Shown: positions 17,620-27,138, counted from the stretch's first letter. The stretch is 61,341 nucleotides of DNA from Streptomyces sp. S3(2020) (GCF_013044505.1 NZ_JABERD010000036.1:1-61341); one strand, 5' to 3'. Translations and numbers: made by a program. The notes: generated by a model from the sequence alone, not told the origin.

Positions 17620-17670
17620 CTAGGGGCGCGGGGAACTGCGCGACCAGCCCCAACGCACCCGCAGCCGCCA
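17620..17670. repeat. Dispersed Streptomyces intergenic repeat, copy 1
   Basis: The stretch around taggggcgcggggaactgcg recurs at 51350-51399, where about 26 bp match almost perfectly and the rest (agcc, cgac..acc, gcag) more loosely. I recall the same GGGCGCGGGGAACTGCGCGA sequence as a common intergenic repeat in Streptomyces genomes. It sits between the desulfurase and ctaC. Confidence 0.7.
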
Positions 17671-17846
17671 ATCCAGCGAACCCCCGACTCGGTAGGCCCC
17701 CCTCCCCGCGAACCCTCGGAGAGCGTCGGCTAGGGTTTGGTCCGCATAAACATCCAAACCCCTGCCCGACGCAGGGCGGCGACCGACCACCGAGTAAGGC
17801 AGGCCGCAGCCAATACGCGCGGGCGAGACTCTCGGGAAGGCGCTAC

Positions 17847-18806
17847 GTGAGTCCCAACGGCTCCGACCGCTCGCCGCGGCGCCCGATGCGGCGGAAGCTG
17901 CTGCAGGCAATGACCGCGGGCCTGGTCCTGGCGACCGCGACCGGTTGCACATACAAGGACTTCCCCCGCCTTGGTATGCCCACCCCCACCACCGAAGAGG
18001 CTCCGCGGATCCTCTCCCTGTGGCAGGGCTCGTGGGCGGCCGCGCTCGCCACCGGCGTGCTGGTCTGGGGCCTGATCCTGTGGAGCGCCATGTTCCACCG
18101 GCGCAGCCGCACCAAGGTCGAGGTTCCTCCGCAGACCCGGTACAACATGCCCATCGAGGCGCTGTACACGGTGGTCCCCCTCATCATCGTCTCGGTGCTC
18201 TTCTACTTCACGGCTCGTGACGAGTCGAAGCTCCTGAGCCTCGACAAGAAGCCCGATGTCACCGTCAACGTCGTCGGCTTCCAGTGGAGCTGGGGCTTCA
18301 ACTACGTCGAGGACGTCGACGGTTCCACCGGTGACGCGAAGACCGACAAGAACCTGGACGCGATTCCGCAGCGCTTCAAGGACCAGTTCCCGGCGAACGC
18401 CGGCGGTGTCTACGACGTCGGTACGCCCGGCACGCGGAACCCGCAGACCAACAACCCGGGTCCGACCCTCTGGCTCCCCAAGGGCAAGACGGTCCGCTTC
18501 ATCCTCACCTCGCGTGACGTCATCCACTCCTTCTGGGTGGTGCCGTTCCTGATGAAGCAGGACGTCATCCCGGGGCACACCAACTCCTTCCAGGTGACCC
18601 CCAACAAGGAGGGCACCTTCCTGGGCAAGTGTGCCGAGCTCTGCGGCGTCGACCACTCCCGAATGCTGTTCAACGTGAAGGTCGTCTCTCCCGAGCGCTA
18701 CGAGCAGCACCTCAAGGAACTCGCCGAGAAGGGGCAGACCGGTTACGTTCCCGCGGGCATCGAGCAGACCGCCCACGAGAAGAACCGGGAGACGAACAAC
18801 CTGTGA
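17847..18806 (+). CDS. ctaC: cytochrome c oxidase subunit II (CtaC)
   Basis: 319 residues. A basic N-terminus and a short hydrophobic segment end in a lipobox-like ATATGC (Cys34). Two membrane helices follow (about 62-82 and 104-123), then the CuA cupredoxin domain with ligands His227, Cys262, Glu264, Cys266, His270 and Met273 ([13 protein letters not shown]). CuA receives electrons from cytochrome c and passes them to haem a in CtaD; in Actinobacteria the donor is the diheme QcrC of the bcc complex. GTG at 17847 follows a ggaaggcgctac leader. The stop overlaps the ctaD start (GTGA). Confidence 0.97.
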   Translation: MSPNGSDRSPRRPMRRKLLQAMTAGLVLATATGCTYKDFPRLGMPTPTTEEAPRILSLWQGSWAAALATGVLVWGLILWSAMFHRRSRTKVEVPPQTRYNMPIEALYTVVPLIIVSVLFYFTARDESKLLSLDKKPDVTVNVVGFQWSWGFNYVEDVDGSTGDAKTDKNLDAIPQRFKDQFPANAGGVYDVGTPGTRNPQTNNPGPTLWLPKGKTVRFILTSRDVIHSFWVVPFLMKQDVIPGHTNSFQVTPNKEGTFLGKCAELCGVDHSRMLFNVKVVSPERYEQHLKELAEKGQTGYVPAGIEQTAHEKNRETNNL

Positions 18807-20536
18807 GCATCCTCAACGAACCCCAGGGTGCCGCGGCAGAGTCCCACTACGCGGACGAACTGCCGGTCCGGCGCAAGCAGCCCGGTAACGTCGTGATCAA
18901 GTGGCTCACCACCACTGACCACAAGACGATCGGCACGCTGTATCTGGTCACGTCGTTCGCGTTCTTCTGCATCGGTGGTCTGCTGGCGCTGTTCATGCGC
19001 GCCGAGCTGGCCCGGCCCGGTCTGCAGATCATGTCGAACGAGCAGTTCAACCAGGCGTTCACGATGCACGGCACGATCATGCTGCTGATGTTCGCGACGC
19101 CGCTGTTCGCCGGCTTCGCGAACTGGATCATGCCGCTCCAGATCGGCGCCCCCGACGTGGCGTTCCCGCGGCTGAACATGTTCGCCTACTGGCTGTACCT
19201 GTTCGGCTCGCTCATCGCGGTCGGTGGCTTCCTCACCCCGCAGGGCGCGGCCGACTTCGGCTGGTTCGCCTACAGCCCGCTGTCCGACGCGGTCCGCTCC
19301 CCGGGCATCGGCGCCGACCTGTGGATCATGGGCCTGGCCTTCTCCGGCTTCGGCACCATCCTCGGCTCGGTCAACTTCATCACCACCATCATCTGCATGC
19401 GCGCGCCCGGCATGACCATGTTCCGCATGCCGATCTTCGTGTGGAACGTGCTGCTGACCGCGGTGCTGGTCCTGCTGGCCTTCCCGGTCCTCGCGGCCGC
19501 GCTGTTCGCCCTGGAGGCGGACCGCAAGTTCGGCGCCCATGTCTTCGACTCCGCCAACGGCGGGGCCTTGCTATGGCAACACCTCTTCTGGTTCTTCGGC
19601 CATCCAGAGGTGTACATCATCGCCCTACCGTTCTTCGGCATCATCTCCGAAGTGATCCCGGTCTTCTCCCGTAAGCCGATGTTCGGCTACATGGGCCTGG
19701 TGGCCGCGACCATCTCCATCGCCGGTCTGTCCGTGACGGTGTGGGCGCACCACATGTACGTCACCGGCGGAGTGCTCCTGCCGTTCTTCTCCTTCATGAC
19801 GTTCCTCATCGCCGTACCGACCGGCGTGAAGTTCTTCAACTGGATCGGAACGATGTGGAAGGGCTCGTTGTCCTTCGAGACACCGATGCTCTGGGCCACC
19901 GGCTTCCTGATCACCTTCACCTTCGGTGGTCTGACCGGTGTCATCCTGGCCTCGCCGCCGATGGACTTCCACGTCTCGGACTCCTACTTCGTGGTGGCGC
20001 ACTTCCACTACGTGGTGTTCGGCACCGTGGTGTTCGCGATGTTCTCCGGCTTCCACTTCTGGTGGCCGAAGATGACCGGCAAGATGCTCGACGAGCGCCT
20101 CGGCAAGATCACCTTCTGGACGCTGTTCATCGGCTTCCACGGCACCTTCCTGGTCCAGCACTGGCTGGGTGCCGAGGGCATGCCCCGTCGTTACGCGGAC
20201 TACCTCGCGGCCGACGGCTTCACCGCCCTGAACACGATCTCGACGATCAGCTCGTTCGTCCTCGGCGCGTCGATCCTGCCCTTCTTCTACAACGTGTGGA
20301 AGACGGCCAAGTACGGCAAGAAGGTCGAGGTCGACGACCCGTGGGGCTACGGCCGCTCGCTGGAGTGGGCGACGTCCTGCCCGCCCCCGCGGCACAACTT
20401 CCTCACCCTGCCGCGGATTCGCAGCGAATCCCCGGCGTTCGACCTGCATCACCCGGAGATCGCGGCTCTCGACCAGCTCGAGAACGCGCCTCACGGTGAG
20501 AAGGCCCTGGCTGGTGGCAAGGAGGCCGGCAAGTGA
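18803..20536 (+). CDS. ctaD: cytochrome c oxidase subunit I (CtaD)
   Basis: 577 residues, 12 membrane helices. Catalytic subunit of the aa3 oxidase: low-spin haem ligand His in [11 protein letters not shown], the CuB/cross-linked motif [14 protein letters not shown] and the [10 protein letters not shown] helix with the high-spin haem ligand. The GTG at 18803 overlaps the ctaC stop by 4 bp, so translation is coupled; the open frame upstream of it lies in ctaC and is discarded. The last 60 residues are a hydrophilic cytoplasmic tail. The stop overlaps the ctaF start in the same GTGA manner. Confidence 0.97.
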   Translation: MSILNEPQGAAAESHYADELPVRRKQPGNVVIKWLTTTDHKTIGTLYLVTSFAFFCIGGLLALFMRAELARPGLQIMSNEQFNQAFTMHGTIMLLMFATPLFAGFANWIMPLQIGAPDVAFPRLNMFAYWLYLFGSLIAVGGFLTPQGAADFGWFAYSPLSDAVRSPGIGADLWIMGLAFSGFGTILGSVNFITTIICMRAPGMTMFRMPIFVWNVLLTAVLVLLAFPVLAAALFALEADRKFGAHVFDSANGGALLWQHLFWFFGHPEVYIIALPFFGIISEVIPVFSRKPMFGYMGLVAATISIAGLSVTVWAHHMYVTGGVLLPFFSFMTFLIAVPTGVKFFNWIGTMWKGSLSFETPMLWATGFLITFTFGGLTGVILASPPMDFHVSDSYFVVAHFHYVVFGTVVFAMFSGFHFWWPKMTGKMLDERLGKITFWTLFIGFHGTFLVQHWLGAEGMPRRYADYLAADGFTALNTISTISSFVLGASILPFFYNVWKTAKYGKKVEVDDPWGYGRSLEWATSCPPPRHNFLTLPRIRSESPAFDLHHPEIAALDQLENAPHGEKALAGGKEAGK

Positions 20537-20931
20537 AGGTCCAAGGCTGGATGTTCATGTGGCTGAGCGTCTTCGTGCTCGCCATGGCGGTCGTCTACGG
20601 CGTGTGGTCGAAGGAGCCCGCCGGTACCACGGCGCTCTTCCTGGCCTTCGGCCTGTGCATCATGATCGGCTTCTACCTGGGCTTCACGGCCAAGCGGGTC
20701 GACGTCGGCGCACAGGACAACAAGGAAGCGGACGTCGCGGACGACGCCGGCGAGATCGGGTTCTTCAGCCCGCACAGCTGGCAGCCGCTGTCCCTCGCCA
20801 TCGGCGGCGCCCTGGCGTTCCTGTCGATCGCGATCGGCTGGTGGCTGATGTACTTCTCGGCGCCGCTGATCCTGATCGGCCTGTGGGGCTGGGTCTTCGA
20901 GTACTACCGCGGTGAGAACCGCACCCAGTAG
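20533..20931 (+). CDS. ctaF: cytochrome c oxidase subunit IV (CtaF)
   Basis: 132 residues with four hydrophobic segments (about 3-22, 26-46, 79-98, 103-121) and a short charged loop between the pairs. This is the actinobacterial subunit IV, which stabilises the oxidase in the bcc-aa3 supercomplex. The start GTG overlaps the ctaD stop. Last gene of ctaCDF; a strong terminator follows within 20 bp. Confidence 0.95.
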   Translation: MKVQGWMFMWLSVFVLAMAVVYGVWSKEPAGTTALFLAFGLCIMIGFYLGFTAKRVDVGAQDNKEADVADDAGEIGFFSPHSWQPLSLAIGGALAFLSIAIGWWLMYFSAPLILIGLWGWVFEYYRGENRTQ

Positions 20932-20948
20932 CACGAGCTGAGCGCGAA

Positions 20949-20984
20949 GAAGCCCGGACACTCCGTACGGAGTGTCCGGGCTTC
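20949..20984 (+). terminator. Terminator of the ctaCDF operon
   Basis: A perfect 36-bp palindrome (two 18-bp arms meeting at 20966/20967) is followed by ccgctttt. It is the most classical Rho-independent terminator in the window. Confidence 0.92.
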
Positions 20985-21050
20985 CCGCTTTTGCAGCAGT
21001 GCCGTTCCCTCGTACGAGTCACCCACCGCGCCGCCGCCGACGAAGCTTCC

Positions 21051-21056
21051 TAGCGT
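21051..21056 (+). promoter_or_regulatory. -10 box of probable leaderless promoter (L,D-transpeptidase)
   Basis: TAGCGT followed by 6 nt and the ATG at 21063; no Shine-Dalgarno. Confidence 0.4.
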
Positions 21057-21062
21057 GAAGTC

Positions 21063-22325
21063 ATGAGCCAGACTCCGCGTACGCGCACCGTCATCTCCTG
21101 CACCCTGCTGGTGGTCGCCCTGACCGCGAGCGCCACCGCCTGTGGCGGCGACGGCAATCCGCTGTCGGCGGCGCCGTACGACGCGGCGGACCAGATCTCC
21201 TTCAACGGCCCCTCGGGCGACGGCAAGAAGGCCGACCCGGACAAGCCCCTCGAGGTCACCGCCGAGGACGACGACGGGCGCATCACGGACGTCACGGCCC
21301 TGGACGCGACAGGTCGCTATGTGGTGGGCGAACTCTCCGCCGACGGCACCCGCTGGCACAGCACCAGCCCGCTGGCCGCCAGCGCCCACTACACGGTGCG
21401 GGTGAGCACCGAGGACGAGGACGGGGCGCCCGGCCGCAAGGTCCTCGCCTTCGACACCGGCAAGCCCCTCACCAAGAAGCGCCTGAAGGTCACCTTCGGT
21501 CCCCGGGCGGGCAAGTACGGCGTCGGCCAGCCCATCACGGCCGAACTCAGCAAGCCCGTCAAGGACAAGGCACAACGAGCCATAGTCGAGCGCGCCCTCA
21601 AGGTCGACTCGATGCCGGCCGTGGAAGGCGCCTGGCACTGGGTGGACGACAAGGAACTCCACTACCGCCCCAAGGAGTACTGGCCCAGCAAGGCCACCAT
21701 CCAGGTTCGAAGCAACCTGGACGGCGTCAAGATCAGCGACCGGCTGTGGGGCGGCAAGGTCAAGCCCCTCAAGCTGACCACGGGCGACCGGGTCATCGCC
21801 GTCACGGACGCGTCCTCGCACTCCATGACGGTCTACAGGAACGGCAAGGCGATCAACGAGATCCCGGTCACCACCGGGAAGCCCGGCTTCGAGACCCGCA
21901 ATGGCGTCAAGGTCGTCCTCGGCAAGGAGTACTTCGTACGGATGCGCGGCACCAGCATCGGTATCTCCGAGGGCTCCTCGGAGTCGTACGACCTGCCCGT
22001 CTACTACGCCACCCGCGTCACCTGGAGCGGCGAGTACGTGCACGCCGCCCCCTGGTCGGTGGGGTCACAGGGCTACGCCAACGTCAGCCACGGCTGCACG
22101 GGCATGAGCACCGGCAACGCCGAGTGGTTCTTCGACAACGTCCGTGAGGGTGACGTCGTCAAGGTCGTGAACTCCTACGGCGACACCATGGAGGCCTTCG
22201 GCAACGGCTTCGGGGACTGGAACCTCGGCTGGAAGAAGTGGCGCAAGGGCAGCGCCCTGGTGGGCGGAAGCCCCGAGGGCCCCCGCCCGGAGGAGAAGGC
22301 GAGACTGCGTCCCGAATCGGTCTGA
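21063..22325 (+). CDS. L,D-transpeptidase lipoprotein with Ig-like domains
   Basis: 420 residues. A signal peptide ends in a lipobox near TASATAC (Cys27). Two Ig-like domains (about 45-150 and 150-250) precede the YkuD catalytic domain, with His343 and nucleophile Cys345 in SHGCTGMS. L,D-transpeptidases make 3-3 cross-links in peptidoglycan or attach proteins to it; this layout matches the mycobacterial LdtMt2 type. It lies between the ctaCDF and ctaE-qcrCAB operons, but its own promoter and the preceding terminator show it is separate. It converges on the receiver-like gene with 9 bp between stops. Confidence 0.94.
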   Translation: MSQTPRTRTVISCTLLVVALTASATACGGDGNPLSAAPYDAADQISFNGPSGDGKKADPDKPLEVTAEDDDGRITDVTALDATGRYVVGELSADGTRWHSTSPLAASAHYTVRVSTEDEDGAPGRKVLAFDTGKPLTKKRLKVTFGPRAGKYGVGQPITAELSKPVKDKAQRAIVERALKVDSMPAVEGAWHWVDDKELHYRPKEYWPSKATIQVRSNLDGVKISDRLWGGKVKPLKLTTGDRVIAVTDASSHSMTVYRNGKAINEIPVTTGKPGFETRNGVKVVLGKEYFVRMRGTSIGISEGSSESYDLPVYYATRVTWSGEYVHAAPWSVGSQGYANVSHGCTGMSTGNAEWFFDNVREGDVVKVVNSYGDTMEAFGNGFGDWNLGWKKWRKGSALVGGSPEGPRPEEKARLRPESV

Positions 22326-22334
22326 GCGGCCCTC

Positions 22335-22736
22335 TCAGGCGCTCAGGGCCCTCTTCTGACGCAGCAGGGACGCCAGCGCCGACGCGAACTCCACCGGGTC
22401 CACGGGATGCGTCACCGCGGCCTCGGCACGGCTCCAGGTGGCCAGCCAGGCGTCCTGGGGCCGCCCGATCAGCAGCAGCATCGGCGGGCAGTTGAAGATC
22501 TCGTCCTTGGCCTGCCGGCACAGCCCCATGCCGCCCATGGGCACGGCCTCGCCGTCCAGGACACAGACGTCGATCCCGCCCCGGTCCAGCTCCTTGATGA
22601 CGGCGTCAGGCGTCGCGCACTCGACGAACTCGACCAGGGGGACGTCGGGAGCGGGCCTGCGTCCGGTGGCGAGCCGCACCTGCTCGCGGGTGTTGGAGTC
22701 GTCGCTGTAGACCAGCACCGTGGCGGTCGCCTGCAT
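22335..22736 (-). CDS. orphan receiver-like protein (CheY-like, no output domain)
   Basis: 133 residues with the alternating beta/alpha pattern of a receiver domain: an acidic pair in VLVYSDDSN (12-13), a candidate phospho-acceptor Asp61 in VCVLDGE and a hydrophobic beta-4 (MLLLIGRP). The Lys that normally closes the active site is replaced by His (AVTHPVDP), so it may be a non-canonical or pseudo-receiver. There is no DNA-binding domain and no kinase beside it. The ATG has a strong ggagg site. It is divergent from ctaE, sharing a 190-bp regulatory spacer with the respiratory operon. Confidence 0.85.
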   Translation of the reverse strand: MQATATVLVYSDDSNTREQVRLATGRRPAPDVPLVEFVECATPDAVIKELDRGGIDVCVLDGEAVPMGGMGLCRQAKDEIFNCPPMLLLIGRPQDAWLATWSRAEAAVTHPVDPVEFASALASLLRQKRALSA

Positions 22737-22914
22737 GGTTCCTCCGTGACATCAGTGTCGTACGGCCATGAACGGGCAGAGCCCGATGCGGCGGATGCTA
22801 CTCCCTTGAACACCCCGTCAACACCCGCTTGAACACGCCTGCGATGGGCCATACGGGCAGTACACACGCTGCGGACACCCCGAACGGCACCCCCGGGAGT
22901 GAGGGCGGGATAAG

Positions 22915-22935
22915 CGACCGACATAATGTCGGTCG
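22915..22935. promoter_or_regulatory. 21-nt perfect palindrome over the ctaE start
   Basis: Arms of 10 bp (22915-22924 and 22926-22935) flank a single A, with the core CCGACATAATGTCGG. It covers the ATG at 22926 and reaches the GTG at 22935. It also contains -10-like sequences (CATAAT at 22922-22927, TAATGT at 22924-22929), so a protein bound here would block the ctaE-qcrCAB promoter or start. I do not recognise the regulator; it is not the Rex consensus. Confidence 0.55.
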
Positions 22936-23546
22936 TGGCGACAGCAACGACAGTAGAAACCGGGCACGCGCACCCGTCGGTCAACCGGCCGAACCTCACC
23001 AGCGTCGGAACCATCATCTGGCTGAGTTCCGAGCTGATGTTCTTCGCGGCCCTCTTCGCGATGTACTTCACCCTCCGATCGGTGACCGGTCCCGAGTTCT
23101 GGAAGGAGAAGGCAGACTTCCTGAACCTCCCGTTCTCGGCGACGAACACCACGATCCTGGTGCTCTCCTCCCTCACCTGCCAGCTCGGCGTGTTCGCCGC
23201 CGAGCGCGGTGACGTGAAGAAGCTCCGGATGTGGTTCATCGTCACGTTCGTGATGGGTGCGATCTTCATCGGCGGCCAGGTGTACGAGTACACCGAGCTG
23301 GTCAAGCACGAGGGGCTCTCGCTCTCCTCGGACCCCTACGGCTCGGTCTTCTACCTGACCACCGGTTTCCACGGTCTGCACGTGACGGGTGGCCTCATCG
23401 CCTTCCTGTTCGTCCTCGGCCGCACCTACGCGGCCAAGAGGTTCACGCACGAGCAGGCGACCGCCGCCATCGTCGTGTCCTACTACTGGCACTTCGTCGA
23501 TGTCGTCTGGATCGGCCTTTTCGCCACGATCTACCTGATCAAGTAG
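22926..23546 (+). CDS. ctaE: cytochrome c oxidase subunit III (CtaE)
   Basis: 206 residues with five membrane helices, the short actinobacterial form of COX3 that lacks the first two helices. Signatures include [16 protein letters not shown] and [13 protein letters not shown]. Two starts are possible: ATG 22926 (MSVVATATT) and GTG 22935 (MATATT). A -10-like hexamer inside the palindrome 5-7 nt before the GTG would make the shorter form a leaderless product; I give the longer, usual annotation. It heads the operon ctaE-qcrC-qcrA-qcrB, separate from ctaCDF, which is the normal actinobacterial arrangement. Confidence 0.95.
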   Translation: MSVVATATTVETGHAHPSVNRPNLTSVGTIIWLSSELMFFAALFAMYFTLRSVTGPEFWKEKADFLNLPFSATNTTILVLSSLTCQLGVFAAERGDVKKLRMWFIVTFVMGAIFIGGQVYEYTELVKHEGLSLSSDPYGSVFYLTTGFHGLHVTGGLIAFLFVLGRTYAAKRFTHEQATAAIVVSYYWHFVDVVWIGLFATIYLIK

Positions 23547-23609
23547 CCGGGCCCGCTCCCGCACATTCCAGAAGCATCGACGCAGAAGATCCTGACACCG
23601 GGGTAATCC

Positions 23610-24419
23610 GTGAAAAAGCTCTCCGCACGACGACGCCATCCGCTGGCGGCGCTCGTCGTCCTACTCCTCGCGCTGGCGTGCACGGGGGGGCTGTACGCCG
23701 CGTTCGCGCCCGCGGAAAAGGCGCAGGCTGACGAAACAGCCCAGTCCCTCACCATCGAGGAGGGCAAGAAGCTCTACGCCGTCGGCTGCGCAAGCTGCCA
23801 CGGCACCGGTGGTCAGGGCACCACCGACGGCCCGAGCCTCGTGGGTGTGGGCGCCGCGGCCGTCGACTTCCAGGTCGGCACCGGCCGTATGCCGGCCCAG
23901 CAGCCGGGCGCACAGGTCCCGAAGAAGAAGGTCATCTACACGCAGGCCGAGATCGACCAGCTCGCCGCGTACATCTCCTCGCTGGGTGCCGGTCCGGCCA
24001 TCCCGACGAAGAACGAGTACAGCCCGGACGGAGCGGACATCGCCAAGGGTGGCGAGCTGTTCCGCACCAACTGCGCGCAGTGCCACAACTTCACCGGCAA
24101 GGGTGGCGCCCTGACGCACGGCAAGTTCGCGCCGACCCTTGAGGGCGTCGACCCGAAGCACATCTACGAGGCCATGCAGACCGGCCCGCAGAACATGCCG
24201 TCGTTCCCCGACACCACCCTGTCGGAGCAGAACAAGAAGGACATCATCGCGTACCTCGACGCGGTCAATGGGGAAGACACCGAGAGCCCCGGCGGCCTCG
24301 AACTGGGCGGACTCGGTCCGGTCAGTGAGGGTCTGTTCGCGTGGGTGTTCGGACTCGGTGCGCTCATCGCGGTTGCCGTCTGGCTCGCCGCTCGGACCGC
24401 AAAGGCCAAGAAGTCATGA
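23610..24419 (+). CDS. qcrC: cytochrome bc1 diheme cytochrome c subunit (QcrC)
   Basis: 269 residues. An N-terminal signal-anchor is followed by two c-type haem sites, CASCH (Cys60, Cys63, His64) and CAQCH (Cys155, Cys158, His159), and a C-terminal membrane helix (about 241-262). Because Streptomyces has no soluble cytochrome c, this fused diheme subunit carries electrons directly from the Rieske centre to CuA of CtaC in a bcc-aa3 supercomplex. GTG start at 23610. The stop overlaps the qcrA start (ATGA). Confidence 0.97.
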   Translation: MKKLSARRRHPLAALVVLLLALACTGGLYAAFAPAEKAQADETAQSLTIEEGKKLYAVGCASCHGTGGQGTTDGPSLVGVGAAAVDFQVGTGRMPAQQPGAQVPKKKVIYTQAEIDQLAAYISSLGAGPAIPTKNEYSPDGADIAKGGELFRTNCAQCHNFTGKGGALTHGKFAPTLEGVDPKHIYEAMQTGPQNMPSFPDTTLSEQNKKDIIAYLDAVNGEDTESPGGLELGGLGPVSEGLFAWVFGLGALIAVAVWLAARTAKAKKS

Positions 24420-25477
24420 GTAGCCAAGACATTCCGGAAGAGAACGAGAACCTGCCCGCAGAGCGGGACGCACATGGTGCGGTAAGCGTCGCGGACGACA
24501 AGAACCCGTTCGCCGACCCCGGCCTGCCGCCCCATGAGCACCGCGTCCAGGACATCGACGAGGCGGCCGCCCGGCGGTCCGAGCGTGTGGTGGCGTTCCT
24601 GTTCACGCTGTCGATGCTGGCCACGGTCGCCTTCATCGCCTCGTACGTGGCGGTGCCGCACGACAAGTCGATCTTCGTCTTCCCGATCGGTCACATCAAC
24701 GCGCTGAACTTCGCGCTCGGTCTGACCCTCGGTGTGGCGCTCTTCTCGATCGGCGCGGGCGCGGTCCACTGGGCCCGCACGCTGATGTCCGACGAGGAAG
24801 TGGTCGACGAGCGGCACCCGATCTCGGCCTCCCCCGAGGTCCGCGAGAAGGTCTTCGAGGACTTCAAGACGGGCACCAAGGAGTCCGCGATCGGCCGTCG
24901 CAAGCTGATCCGCAACACGATGCTCGGTGCGCTCACCCTGGTGCCGCTGTCCGGAGTCGTGCTGCTGCGCGACCTCGGCCCGCTGCCCGGGACCAAGCTC
25001 CGCCACACCATGTGGAAGAAGGGGCTGCTGCTCGTCAACATGAACACGAACGAGCCGCTGCGCCCCTCGGACGTCGTCGTCGGTTCGCTCACCTTCGCCA
25101 AGCCCGAGGGCCTGGAGGAGGACGACCACGAGTTCCAGACGGAGATCGCCAAGGCGGCCCTGATGATCGTCCGGCTCCAGCCCGACGACATCAAGGACAA
25201 GCGCGAGCTCGAGTGGTCGCACGAGGGCATCGTCGCGTACTCGAAGATCTGCACCCACGTCGGTTGCCCGATCTCCCTGTACGAGCAGCAGACGCACCAC
25301 GTGCTCTGCCCCTGCCACCAGTCCACCTTCGACCTCTCCGACGGTGCCCGAGTGATCTTCGGCCCTGCCGGTCACGCCCTGCCGCAGCTGCGCATCGCCG
25401 TGAACGACGAGGGCTATCTCGAGGCGCAGGGCGACTTCGAAGAGCCTGTCGGTCCTGCCTTCTGGGAGCGCGGATGA
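24416..25477 (+). CDS. qcrA: Rieske iron-sulfur subunit (QcrA)
   Basis: 353 residues. Three membrane helices (about 58-80, 96-120 and 167-185), instead of the single one of mitochondrial Rieske proteins. A twin arginine, Arg161-Arg162 in GRRKLIRNTM, precedes the third helix: in actinobacterial QcrA the first two helices use Sec and the third uses Tat, so the folded cluster domain is exported. The [2Fe-2S] ligands are Cys279/His281 (CTHVGC) and Cys298/His301 (CPCH), with Cys284 and Cys300 as the likely disulfide. The ATG overlaps the qcrC stop and the TGA overlaps the qcrB start, so all are coupled. Confidence 0.97.
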   Translation: MSSQDIPEENENLPAERDAHGAVSVADDKNPFADPGLPPHEHRVQDIDEAAARRSERVVAFLFTLSMLATVAFIASYVAVPHDKSIFVFPIGHINALNFALGLTLGVALFSIGAGAVHWARTLMSDEEVVDERHPISASPEVREKVFEDFKTGTKESAIGRRKLIRNTMLGALTLVPLSGVVLLRDLGPLPGTKLRHTMWKKGLLLVNMNTNEPLRPSDVVVGSLTFAKPEGLEEDDHEFQTEIAKAALMIVRLQPDDIKDKRELEWSHEGIVAYSKICTHVGCPISLYEQQTHHVLCPCHQSTFDLSDGARVIFGPAGHALPQLRIAVNDEGYLEAQGDFEEPVGPAFWERG

Positions 25478-27114
25478 GCACCAACGAGAACAACGAGTCC
25501 GCCCGCGACCGCGGGAAGGCACCGGCCGGCGAGAAGATCGCCGACTGGGCCGACGGCCGGCTGGGGATCTACTCCCTGGCCAAGGCCAACATGCGCAAGA
25601 TCTTCCCCGACCACTGGTCGTTCATGCTGGGCGAGATCTGCATGTACAGCTTCATCATCATCATCCTCACGGGTGTGTATCTGACGCTGTTCTTCCACCC
25701 GTCGATGAACGAGGTGGAGTACCACGGCAGCTACGTCCCGCTGCAGGGACAGCTGATGTCCGAGGCGTTCAACTCGACCATGCACATCTCCTTCGATGTG
25801 CGCGGTGGTCTGCTGATCCGGCAGATCCACCACTGGGCGGCGCTGATCTTCCTCGCGGCCATGTTCGTGCACATGATGCGGGTGTTCTTCACGGGCGCGT
25901 TCCGCAAGCCGCGTGAGGTCAACTGGCTGTTCGGCTTCCTGCTGTTCGTCCTGGGCATGTTCACCGGCTTCACCGGCTACTCGCTCCCGGACGACCTGCT
26001 CTCCGGTACCGGTGTGCGCTTCATGGAGGGCGCGGTCCTGTCCGTGCCGATCGTCGGCACGTACCTGTCGTTCTTCCTCTTCGGCGGCGAGTTCCCGGGC
26101 GGCGACTTCGTGGCCCGTTTCTACTCGGTCCACATCCTGCTGCTGCCGGGCATCATGCTCGGCCTGATGGTGGCGCACCTGATCCTGGTGTTCGTCCACA
26201 AGCACACGCAGTACGCGGGCCCGGGCAAGACCAACAAGAACGTGGTCGGCATGCCGCTGTTCCCGGTCTACACGGCCAAGGCCGGAGGCTTCTTCTTCCT
26301 GGTCTTCGGTGTCATCGCGGTCATCTCGGCCATCGCCTCGATCAACCCGATCTGGTCCATGGGCCCCTACCGTCCGGACCAGGTGTCCACGGGCGCCCAG
26401 CCCGACTGGTACATGGGCTTCTCCGAGGGCCTGATCCGTGTCATGCCGGGCTGGGAGATCAACTTCTGGGGTCACACGCTCGTCCTGGGTGTGTTCATCC
26501 CGCTGGTGATCTTCCCGCTGGTCCTGGTCGCGATCGCGGTCTACCCGTTCATCGAGTCCTGGGTCACCGGCGACAAGCGCGAGCACCACATCCTGGACCG
26601 CCCGCGCAACGCTCCGACGCGCACGGCGTTCGGTGTCGCCTGGCTCACGGTGTACTTCGTGCTGCTGATCGGTGGCGGCAACGACCTGTGGGCCACGCAC
26701 TTCCACCTGTCGATCAACTCGATCACCTGGTTCGTCCGGATCGCGTTCTTCGTCGCGCCGGTGCTCGCGTTCATCGCCACCAAGCGGATCTGCCTCGGCC
26801 TCCAGCGCCGCGACAAGGACAAGGTGCTGCACGGCCGCGAGTCGGGCATCATCAAGCGCCTGCCGCACGGTGAGTTCATCGAGGTGCACGAGCCGCTCAG
26901 CCAGGACGCGCTGCACACGCTCACCGCGCACGAGCAGTACGTGCCGGCCGAGATCGGCGCGACGGTCGACGAGAACGGCGTCGAGCGCAAGGTGAAGGGC
27001 TCCGAGAAGCTGCGGGTCAAGCTGAGCAAGGCCTACTTCGGCGAGGAGTCCCAGATCCCCAAGCCGACCGCGGAGGAGTACAAGGAGATCACGAGCGGCC
27101 ACGGCCACCACTGA
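25474..27114 (+). CDS. qcrB: cytochrome b subunit (QcrB)
   Basis: 546 residues; about nine membrane helices. The b-haem ligands are in LLIRQIHHWAALIF (helix 2) and the HILLLPGIMLGLMVAH region (helix 4). The quinol-site loop carries the PDW motif (QPDWYMGFSEG). Unlike mitochondrial cytochrome b it has a long hydrophilic C-terminal extension (about residues 440-546) ending in His residues (SGHGHH), typical of Actinobacteria. This is the target of Q203-type inhibitors in mycobacteria. The start ATG at 25474 overlaps the qcrA stop; the frame upstream of it is inside qcrA. A strong terminator follows. Confidence 0.97.
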   Translation: MSTNENNESARDRGKAPAGEKIADWADGRLGIYSLAKANMRKIFPDHWSFMLGEICMYSFIIIILTGVYLTLFFHPSMNEVEYHGSYVPLQGQLMSEAFNSTMHISFDVRGGLLIRQIHHWAALIFLAAMFVHMMRVFFTGAFRKPREVNWLFGFLLFVLGMFTGFTGYSLPDDLLSGTGVRFMEGAVLSVPIVGTYLSFFLFGGEFPGGDFVARFYSVHILLLPGIMLGLMVAHLILVFVHKHTQYAGPGKTNKNVVGMPLFPVYTAKAGGFFFLVFGVIAVISAIASINPIWSMGPYRPDQVSTGAQPDWYMGFSEGLIRVMPGWEINFWGHTLVLGVFIPLVIFPLVLVAIAVYPFIESWVTGDKREHHILDRPRNAPTRTAFGVAWLTVYFVLLIGGGNDLWATHFHLSINSITWFVRIAFFVAPVLAFIATKRICLGLQRRDKDKVLHGRESGIIKRLPHGEFIEVHEPLSQDALHTLTAHEQYVPAEIGATVDENGVERKVKGSEKLRVKLSKAYFGEESQIPKPTAEEYKEITSGHGHH

Positions 27115-27138
27115 TCGCTGCGCTCGCCACGCGCACCG

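Noticed and set aside
22737..22925. Rex (NADH) operator upstream of ctaE
   Set aside because: No TGTGAAC-type half-site pair; the only palindrome is the 21-nt one overlapping the start.
22829..23212. Plus-strand open frame of 127 codons overlapping ctaE
   Set aside because: Out of frame with ctaE, Arg-rich after residue 40, no ribosome site.
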